Both the position numbers and the translations under genes were made by a program. The notes beneath the pieces are model-generated. The model searched no databases. It was not told the DNA's origin and saw only the letters and a list, made by a program, of their open reading frames with translations. This document shows positions 1-64,000 of a DNA stretch of 64,000 nt, in pieces. Source of the DNA: Zeus faber (lineage: Eukaryota > Chordata > Actinopteri > Zeiformes > Zeidae); assembly GCA_960531495.1 (NCBI GenBank), contig OY482855.1:4574139-4638138 (forward strand). The letters are read 5' to 3'. Position 1 is the stretch's first letter, and every line of letters begins with the position of its first letter.

Positions 1-99
1 TTGGTGCCATGTCGGGCAATGATGACGTAGTGACGGAAACGTGACTGTTTGATATGGAAGGCCAAAAGCGTTGAGAGGGACAGGGAAAAGTGAAGAGGG

Positions 100-690
100 A
101 CTGAAGGCCTCATCTCACACGGGGTTGGATGTCAACAGAATGCCTTAATTTACAAGAACAGCAAAAGATAAAATATAAATTAAAAAGCCCCGCCAACATC
201 AAGCAGGTAAGACAATACACAGACACCTACACATGCGCTGTTTGTAACCACTACAGAGCAATGAAGTCTCCACTACGCAACTCATAATGTGAATGGACAT
301 TCGGAGCCACAACCTGCACATATTTAACGAATTGGATGATGTTACAAAGCATCTTACTCAAACTCCTTTTGCGCCACCATCCGACCGGACGTTGTAGAGC
401 CTTGGCGTATCAGTGATTCACAAACGTTACTACTTCCGGTCAAATTTCATCGGTTTTTCACTCGTTCCGGCTCAGAATGTAAAAATTAATTGGATGAAAC
501 TTGAAACACCAGATGTCTGAGGCGACCTCAACTGTGTCCATGGGTCCAGCGGTTGTGTTCCTGACACTTTTACCCCAAAATATGCAGAGGACAATAATAA
601 AAATCTGAGCAATAACAATAGGGGCCCAGCCCTGCAGGATAATATATCCCACCCCCTGACAAGTGCCATTGGAACGAGATGATCGATGTT
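100..690 (+). repeat. copy of unrecognised dispersed repeat (family F)
   Basis: The stretch is similar block by block, in the same order, to 11930-12430: shared parts include AAAAAGCCCCG, the CCACAACCTGCACA segment, TGGATGA.GT.ACAAAGCAT and GAGACCTCAACCATGTCCATGG-like text. No coding potential or terminal repeat was recognised. It lies downstream of scpep1. Confidence 0.6.
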
Positions 691-1013
691 ATTCACTTCA
701 CTTGTCAGTGGTTTAAATGTTGTGGCTGATAAGTATATGTAGCGCTTGCTTTCTTTCGGAAATTCTTAAGTTAAATCAGTCATGCATTTAACCTGGCATG
801 GACAGTTTGACGTTCACCTTATTTCACTTCACTTGTTACGCTGGAAATCTTCATAAAGCAATGGTTACGGCTGCAGGGTATTGGAAATATTACTTTTAGT
901 CGTTTTTTATTTTTAAATCAAGGTTGAAGCCTGATGTATATAAGCCATTGTTTGAGACTTGCTTTTAAAAAACAACTCATGAAAAAGAAAATTACCTCAG
1001 TTTGTAATGTTTG

Positions 1014-1097
1014 TTTATTTTTGGGTCGAACATAAAGGAAAAAAGTTCCTTTTGCTATTAATTAAAATAAAGACCATTTAAAAAAAGGATGTTTATT
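1014..1097 (-). promoter_or_regulatory. candidate scpep1 polyadenylation signals
   Basis: AATAAA hexamers occur on the minus strand at 1097-1092 and 1019-1014, about 70-150 nt after the stop codon. Either could end a short 3' UTR. This is a hexamer match only. Confidence 0.45.
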
Positions 1098-1168
1098 GTT
1101 GGACAATATGGACATCACTTCTGATTGTCGGAGCTGTTTCAAATGGCATGGAGTGTTCGGGAAGAAGA

Positions 1169-9833
<8,665 letters not shown>

Positions 9834-10044
9834 TGTGCCAGGTTTGCTGTCGAGCGACGCCTCGGCCGTTTATCCAGGAACTGGAACCACCGTCACGTCA
9901 CCGAATGATCAGCTGATCCGCCTGGCAGGGGCGCTTGATTTGAAATACATCCCCGCCCGCCAGCATGCACCGTGGCGGATTCTGGGTCCGTATTTGTCAA
10001 GTCTAATCGCGATAACAGTTGACAAGGAGTTAAACAAAAACACG

Positions 10045-10445
10045 CTACTACTTTAAGTACTACTCCTACTGTTCCTACTACTACTACTGTTTCTCCTACT
10101 ACTCCGACTACTACTACTACTACTTCTTCTACTCCTAAAACTACTACTTCTGCTTCTAATACCCCTCCTGCCACTACTACGACTACTCCTACTACTACTA
10201 CTTCTCCCTAAACTACTACTACTGTTTCTCCTACTACTCCAACTACTACTACTACTACTACTACTTCTTCTACTCCTAAAACTACTACTTCTGCTTCTAA
10301 TACCCCTCCTGCCACTACTACGACTACTCCTACTACTACTACTTCTACTACTCCCTAAACTAATACTACTAATACTCCTACTACTACTACCACTTCTACT
10401 ACTACTACTACCGCTAATAGTACTAATAGAACTATAATAATAACA
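10045..10445 (+). repeat. degenerate ACT/CCT triplet array with tandem duplication
   Basis: Two nearly identical units of about 130 nt (starting near 10078 and 10207) each contain the same interruption, AAAACTACTACTTCTGCTTC followed by TAATACCCC. Read in the ACT frame it is Thr/Pro/Ser-rich, with a stop at the end of each unit and no start codon. It lies 0.2-0.6 kb upstream of the scpep1 ATG. Confidence 0.85.
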
Positions 10446-10447
10446 GT

Positions 10448-10550
<103 letters not shown>

Positions 10551-10576
10551 CAATAATAATTATAAGAATAACAACA

Positions 10577-11530
10577 GCAATAATAATTATAAATATAGAT
10601 GCAGGCAGCAATAAACATGGTCCAGTTTAGTCGTGTTTGGTACATATTACAGTCTTCTGCAACACAATTTTCCGAGTTGACATTGAACGGCGCATCAGCT
10701 GGTCTGGTCTGTCGTTTCCTGGTTGCTTGTTTCGTGGAGCAACCACTATGCGGTCTACACACCACAACCCACCGAATGCGATTGTTCCTGGACGATGCAC
10801 TGCCGACACAAAAGAAAAGGTTGGTTCCTCGAAGGATTCTTAGAACTTCCTGCGGTGCGAAAATGTCTTCTTTGATTGATTATTGTTTTTGGGTTTTGTA
10901 AAACACAGCACGAGTTACAGTTTTCTGAGTTTCCTTCAATCGCAGCCCCAGCTCAAGCTGTCTGTTTAGATTTCGCACTCACAAGTGCCTGGGGAGAATG
11001 TCTTCCAAAAGACGAGGCTTGGACTTATGTAACTTTGGATGATGATATCCCAAAGCGGCCTGCAGCAAAAATGAATGAAATCACACCAATTTCTGCTCCA
11101 AATATAGATCGATATTGATCAAACTTGCATGACACATTGTGTGAAATGTCAAGGTTCTAACGAGACCTCAACCATGTCTCTGTGTACTCCCGTTGTCATA
11201 ATTTTAGCTTAAATAACACCAAGAATAAACAAAAGAAAAATGAAGAGCAATAAGAAAAATCCTGCGGGCTGGACCCCTAATAATAATAATTATAATAATA
11301 ATAATAATAATAAATATAGCTACAGGCAGCAATACACAGGGTGCAGGTTAGTCGTGTTAGATACAAATTAGTTTTCAGAGGTCCCTTGTATCGACACCAA
11401 TTACACACTTTTGAGTTTGCATGGAACGTAGCATCAGTTTGTGCTGTCACTCGTCTTTACATCAGCATTACTACTAAAACAAGTTACAATTTTCTGAGTT
11501 TCCCTTTAATGCAACATTGGCTGATATAAT
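10577..11530 (+). repeat. family F dispersed repeat, composite copies
   Basis: Blocks in order are TGCAGGCAGCAATAAACATG with GTCCAGTTTAGTCGTG (10600), TTCTTAGAACTTCCTGCGGTG (10840), GAGGCTTGGACTTATG (11010), TCTAACGAGACCTCAACCATG (11156) and a second GCAGGCAGCAATACACAGGG block (11325). The same blocks recur at 12170-12560, 41258-41405 and 63225-63650. Confidence 0.6.
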
Positions 11531-11929
11531 GACGCCGAGTCCTCGTGACACGCAGAATTACTTCTACAAGCCAATACACTTGTTGCATTTTATAACTTTA
11601 TCCTAAAAATTTCAAGGTTGCTGTCTACTACCTGTAGTCCACAGAGTCCTGCCTCACACGGTGTCTCTGTGGAAGGAAATCACTCCTGGTCAAAGTCCCC
11701 AACAACACGGTTCCATTTAAACGGACTAAACACTGCATGTCCTGCAGATATTTCATCAACATTTTTAACTTTTCGGAGTAAAATAAATACGATTCAAACC
11801 CGTTTCTCTGGAGCTACAATCGAACTCCATGTGTGAGGACACATACACGGAATATGTTTTGGACTGTTTTGGACTCCTACAGTCTGTATGTTATGAGTGA
11901 CTTGAATGCCACAATAGAGGGAGGGGCAC

Positions 11930-12560
11930 AGTACTGCATCTAACACCGGGTTAGGGACGAACAGAATAATTTATTTACAAAAAGGGCAAAAGAGATAAAA
12001 TATCAGACAAAAAGCCCCGTCGACGTCAAGCAGATAAGACGATACACACACAGGCTCACACACACACACACACACACATACACACGCATAGTTTCTAATC
12101 CACTACAGACCTATGGAGACTACACCACGCACCTCGTACAATGCGAATGCGCGCCCACAGCCACAACCTGCACACACTGGATGACGTCACAAAGCATCCC
12201 GCTCCACAATCTCATCTCGTTCTACCACCTGGTCAGTTTTTTCACTAATTCCTGATCCAAATGTAGATCGAACCATGAGATGTCTGAGACGTGCCGGTTC
12301 TAACGAGACCTCAACCATGTCCATGGATTCAGTGATTGTCGTGTTCCAGACACTTTTAGCCCGAAAAACGCCAAGGAGCATAATAATAACAAAAATCCCA
12401 GCAATAACAATAGGGTGACAGCCTGCAGGGCTGGACCCCTAATAATAAATATAGCTGCAGGCAGCATTACACAGGGTCCAGTTTAGTTGTGTTAGGTACA
12501 ATTTTCGTCATCAGTCTTTAAGTGCCTTTACATTAAATGTTTTCAAAATAAATTGTATAT
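11930..12560 (+). repeat. family F dispersed repeat, further copy
   Basis: It is collinear with 100-690 over about 500 nt and then runs into the CTGCAGGGCTGGACCCCTAA and GCAGGCAGCATTACACAGGG blocks found at 11265-11350. A CA array interrupts it at about 12054-12080. Confidence 0.6.
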
Positions 12561-13129
12561 AAATAAGGACATTACTTTAAATGAAGTATCTAATTTTTCA
12601 TGTTTTTTTTCACAAGTATTTCTCATGCTCATGTGTTCGACCAATCACCCTGCCCTTACGTCACAAAATGTTTCTCTTGCGCGTTGAGTTTAAATGTCCC
12701 CCAGGAACGATGTTTTAACAGTGACGATCTTTCCTGGATCGTGCAGTGCGGACATAAAAGAAAAGGACAGTTTCGCTTGTACATACACAAGGGATTTGTT
12801 CTGGTGAGGTTTGGAGCATTTTACTACGGATCATTGGCATAACAAATAAAACACAAGGTGGGAAAAACTGTAGAATAAAAAAACAAAACAATAAAAAAGA
12901 AAAAAAAGTTTTAATTTAGTTTAAAATTTTAGCAGCCCAAACATACAAAACAGAAAGAGTCTGATATTGGGTTGTAAAATCAAAGTCGCATACAAATAAA
13001 AAAAAAAAGTTAATCGTTGTGTTTATGTGACGTTTTGAGTGGTTAATAGGGGAACTGTGGTAGAAAAAAAGATTGGGAAACACTGACCTATGTATTTGTT
13101 CTATATGTTTTTTATTTCATTTTTTTTGG

Positions 13130-13333
13130 TGATTCTTTTGGCGAGTCGTGGAAGGGACGTTCCCTTTCCTGAACGGTCGAGGGCAGCAAATACACCTCGA
13201 AGCGTTCCAGTCCGCCGGAAACTCGTTGGAAGAAGAAGAATAAGACGAAGAAGACGCGGAAAGAAACAACTACCTCCCATGCGGTTTTGAGTTTTGTTTG
13301 TTTTTGTTTTTAATCAATTATTTTCTCGTTGCG
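13130..13333 (+). promoter_or_regulatory. probable coil promoter / 5' UTR region
   Basis: The sequence becomes GC-richer directly upstream of the coil ATG after a long AT-rich stretch. No TATA box or initiator was identified with confidence. The call rests on position only. Confidence 0.35.
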
Positions 13334-23815
<10,482 letters not shown>

Positions 23816-24149
23816 CCTTCAGTCTGGACTTCAAAATCAAGAGCCATCTCGTACATGCGGCAACAACAAAGGAACATCCACGCAAATGGATAAAATGGTT
23901 CAAAATAATGTTTATTTTTTCATTATTTTTAACTTCCTTTGACATCTTTGACTGGAGAATGAAATTGAATTGTTATTGGGTTTTTTTGTACTCATGGTCA
24001 CCATGTTGTTATTTAACTTTCACCAAAAAGAGTGAAAGGAGACAGTTTCTTCCCGTTGCACTGCTGTTGATTGCAAAATTGTCATAGCCAGACCGTTTTT
24101 CTCTTTTTAGACGAGGTTACAGTTATATTGTGCTGAAATACATCATTTT

Positions 24150-24276
<127 letters not shown>

Positions 24277-24290
24277 CCCCATTGTTCTTC

Positions 24291-24296
24291 AATAAA
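24291..24296 (+). promoter_or_regulatory. candidate coil polyadenylation signal
   Basis: AATAAA is followed by T-rich sequence within 15 nt. It is the first canonical hexamer I found after the stop codon, and would give a 3' UTR of about 0.5 kb containing the TG array. Confidence 0.45.
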
Positions 24297-25029
24297 TACA
24301 GTTTCTTTTATTAAACAAGTGTGGCTTATTTGAACTGAAATTAAATGAAATAAAGGTGAAAGGAATAAAATAATCAATACGAAGTGTATGTGATACATGT
24401 GTATATACTGAAAAATTACCAGATTTATAAGGTGAGGATGGGTAAACAAAACTTTTTTTACTCATTAAAAATACGCAAACTACGTCAGTTTTTTCCTACA
24501 CAAATGCAAATCAGAAAAGGCCTCTCCCCACTCACCCATTCACTTTTGATGTGATTTCAAGCTATTTATTACTTCTCTTCAAGCCCAAGGGAACAAAACT
24601 CCCAAACTGTGAAGTGCTTAAAGAAATAATTTTCTTTGTTAATGCTGTTTTATTGTATATAGTATTGACTGATTCTGAGCACACATCTGGGCAAAACAAT
24701 AGTTTACAATCAGAATACAGAATAAACAGGATTGGGAATACATCCAATTTGATTCAACACTCTCTCTTTCTCTATACATACATACACACACACACACACA
24801 CAGTACATATCTATATATATATACTGTAAATACAAGAGAGCTGTTTACGATTAGAGCAAATATAGGATCAGAATCAGTTGAATTCACCAGGACATTAACA
24901 TATACGAAGAATTTGTTCTGGTGAGGTTTGGTGCATTTCACTGCTGACCATTAACATTAGGAATGTGAAGTTTGCTTCAGTTCGGAACGGTTGCTATGGA
25001 CCCTGGTCACCATTTTTGGAGGATCACTT

Positions 25030-25545
25030 CCATTCAAGATTCAAGGTTCAAGAGGTTTATTTGTCACATACATTTACATACTGTCATACATATAAGCAGT
25101 GAAATGTCTTTGTAACGCACCCAGGGATTATGCACAATAGTTTCTAAACCGAACATAATAGCTAACCTAATTTCTACCAGGTTAACTATCTGAAACTGAT
25201 TCCTAAAACGTAATGCAGTTTGTGAGTAGAATAATATAAATAAAAAATACAAATAAGACTCAAAAAGGTAATACAGAGTGGGGGTACAAAATAGAAGTAA
25301 AGGGAATAGAGTTATGTATATAGGATAGGCTATTTGTATATACAGATATGTGCAGTGAAGCGCATGTGAATTGCATAGAGAATTAGCTAAACTACACGAA
25401 ATGTACAAAAAAATGGAGAAAAAGAAGGGTCGAGGCTTCACACAAGTTGGTAGCAACATTTTCTGTGGTAGCTTTTCACCTAACAAGACTTCCAAGTCAT
25501 CCTTTAACTGAAAAATGCTGACCAACATTCACAGTCGATGCGAGT
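25030..25545 (-). mobile_element. 5'-truncated LINE, 3' UTR part
   Basis: On the minus strand it ends in GTGACAAATAAACCTCTTGAA..TTGAATC and carries CTAGGTTATTATGTTCGG-type UTR sequence. It is collinear with 39350-39735 and with 63781-64000. It lies between coil and rab11fip4. Confidence 0.75.
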
Positions 25546-26211
25546 GATCCCCCAAATATAGCGGCTTGCTCCAGCTTCATGGTCTCTATATACATATATA
25601 AAAAAATTATATATATATATATACATAAATATATAAAATAAGTAAAAAAAATACGAAATCAAAATTCAGTTGTCAAATATATACAAATAGGGTATACATA
25701 TGAACTATTACTATGTGCTAACTAGCTTATTACAGTATGTACCGTGTACTACCAGTGATATTGCACGTATCGTAATAAACATGCTAGCATTGCGATAGTC
25801 ATTTAGTCAGTCTAATTCCCAGTTTAATAAATTAATTTAACAAAGGAAATTAATTCATCAAAATATATATAAAATATATAAAATATATATAAATACGTAA
25901 GAGGAAAGCGAGCCATTCATCTTCAGTGACTTGAAAATATTATATAATCAGAATTTATTTTTATTTGTATTATTTGAATAAAGTACCCCCCCAAAAAAAA
26001 CAAAAAACGGGTGCTATTTTATTGGACAACTTATACACCATTATAGAAAATCAGCAGCGAACGGAAGGGAAACAGGATCGTGAAAACTATACCCAATCTT
26101 TTCAATAGTAACCGAATCAAACAGAAAATGAATCAAGACGTCAAAAAAACCCCAAAAACAAATACATTCGTATAAAGCAATGCGCCGCCCGAGGAGACAG
26201 CTTTACAGTCT
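25546..26211. other. AT-rich intergenic stretch
   Basis: TATATA-rich low-complexity sequence. I see no gene, terminal repeat or conserved block. Confidence 0.6.
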
Positions 26212-26489
26212 TTGAAATATTGCTACGCTCACTATGCGTTAACCCCGCTCCCCCGAAAAACGTACACATGGTTCTTCCCATTCGGCATGGGGACGCTGCT
26301 TACGTCACGGCACCAGTCGGCCCCCGGCAGCGGAGAGTCACCCGAGAGCCGGGGCGGCGAGGCCGATGACGCTGACGACGACGACGAAGGTGGTGACGAC
26401 GGTGATGGTGACGAAGACAGCGACCGCAAAAACGACTCCCGCACGTTACGCCTGCTTTTAATACCCCGCTCAATGACACGCGAGGTAGG
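26212..26489 (+). promoter_or_regulatory. GC-rich promoter / 5' UTR of rab11fip4 with overlapping uORF
   Basis: The sequence shifts from AT-rich to GC-rich with CpGs just upstream of the start codon. It contains a GAC/GAT triplet array (about 26366-26425). An ATG at 26287 (G at -3 and +4) opens an 83-codon frame that overlaps the main start and stops at 26538. Transcription start unknown. Confidence 0.5.
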
Positions 26490-62955
<36,466 letters not shown>

Positions 62956-63224
62956 GTCAGTACAGCCAGATACCGAAATGTTAAATACTAAACTGCCTGT
63001 ACAACTTTACGCAGTATGCGGTACAGCCGCATAACTGCAGCCTGAGAAGTGACTGTCAGTCATTATTGTTCTTTGTGTCATGTCTGATAGCAAGTGGACA
63101 GCTCTAAATACTGGCGTGAATGTACCCAAGACAGGTTCAGACCCAATGGGGTCTGAAGGCTCAGGCCCCGTTTGGAGGTGGTCAGGGAAGCATGTTATTA
63201 TTATGGGTCCAACCCTCTGCAATT

Positions 63225-63650
63225 TTTTTTTTTTATTCTCTGCATTTTTCGGTCAAAAAGTATCTGAAACACAATAACGGCAGTAAGTATCTATCTACAT
63301 TTGGAGCAGAAATTAGTGAAAAACTGTAATTTCATTAGTTCCGGGAGCGGGCCACTTTGTGACATCATCATCCGAAGTTATAATAAGTCCAAGCTTCGTC
63401 TTTCAGAGCCCATTCCCCTACAGCCTCTTATGAGTGCGACACCTAAACATCTTGAGCTGTGGCTCGAGCCGAGACTCTGGAACTCATGCTGGAAAACTGC
63501 AACTCATGCTGTGTTTTACAAACCCCGGAAACTATAATCATTCAGAGAAGATGTTTTCGCACCGCAGGAAGTTCTAAGAACCATTGGAGAAACTGACCTT
63601 GTCTTATGTGTCTGCACTGCGTCATCCAGAAAAGACCGTAATTCTTGAAA
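63225..63650 (-). repeat. family F dispersed repeat, antisense copy
   Basis: The reverse complement reads CTTCCTGCGGTGCGAAAACA, CTCAAGATGTTTAGGTGTCG, AAGCTTGGACTTATTATAAC and TTTCTGCTCCAAATGTAGAT, in the order of 10840-11110. Confidence 0.7.
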
Positions 63651-63780
63651 CAGGGCGCCAGACTGTGACCAATGAGTCACATTTTGCGATCATTTTTGCA
63701 GACAGGGCTACAAAATGTTATAACTAGGAGCACCAGCGCGACTTGCAAGTATGACGACTGTTTTATTTTTAGTTTTTAAT

Positions 63781-64000
63781 CAAGATTCAAGATTCAAGAG
63801 GTTTATTTGTCAAATACATATATATACTTTCATACATGCAGTGAAATGTCTTTGCAACGCTCCCGGATATTATGCATAATAGTTTCTAAACCCAACATAA
63901 TAGCTAACCTAATTTCTACCTAGTTAACTAACTGAAACTGATTCCTAAAACGTCGTGCAGTTATGAAATAGAATAATATAAATTAAAATAAAATAAGACT
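63781..64000 (-). mobile_element. LINE 3' UTR, continues beyond the window
   Basis: It begins (minus strand 3' end) with TTGAATC repeats and GACAAATAAACCTCTTGAAT. The UTR matches 25030-25260 almost word for word (ATAATAGCTAACCTAATTTC). The window ends inside it. Confidence 0.8.

Noticed and set aside
13090..13290. 66-codon frame upstream of coil with an Arg-rich end
   Set aside because: It has no conservation that I recognise and lies where the 5' UTR or promoter is expected.

Overview
The window is teleost fish nuclear DNA. Three vertebrate genes can be read as spliced exons with GT-AG introns and continuous reading phase. The dense background of Tc1/mariner, pogo-like, hAT, LINE, Ty3/gypsy, endogenous-retrovirus and tRNA-SINE remnants, together with very long CA/TG arrays, is typical of ray-finned fish. 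No prokaryotic features, CRISPR arrays or true tRNA genes were seen. There is one assembly gap of 200 N (58801-59000).

Layout. (1) 1169-9833, minus strand: scpep1 (retinoid-inducible serine carboxypeptidase), complete, 13 coding exons, 438 residues. Its first intron holds two Tc1-type transposons and simple repeats. (2) 9834-13333: divergent intergenic region with a Thr-codon-like ACT array, an ATT/TAA palindrome and several copies of an unrecognised dispersed repeat. (3) 13334-23815, plus strand: coil (coilin), complete, 7 coding exons, 537 residues. Its introns carry a TIR element, a SINE and an end-to-end pogo-like transposon, and its last exon is preceded by a (TG)62 array. (4) 23816-26489: coil 3' UTR with a second TG array, then a LINE tail. 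(5) 26490 to beyond the window end, plus strand: rab11fip4 (Rab11-FIP4 type), first four coding exons only (26490-26642, 46071-46158, 53111-53199, 62825-62955). Its very large introns are packed with transposable elements.

The three proteins belong to different systems: a lysosomal/secretory S10 peptidase, the Cajal-body scaffold, and a Rab11/Arf effector of recycling endosomes. Nothing suggests a shared pathway. The head-to-head scpep1/coil pair is, from memory, also the arrangement in human chromosome 17. The rab11fip4 neighbour is not adjacent in human.

The most unusual signal is at 3' splice sites. Two unrelated genes (coil exon 7 and rab11fip4 exon 4) have roughly 125-nt pure TG arrays where the polypyrimidine tract should be. 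A third gene (scpep1) has a 114-nt GT tract close to a donor in a 259-nt intron. The coil exon 6 acceptor lies 20 nt from an antisense SINE.

All exon boundaries were derived by hand from splice consensus, phase and remembered family sequence. Repeat boundaries are approximate unless a terminal repeat or target-site duplication is stated.
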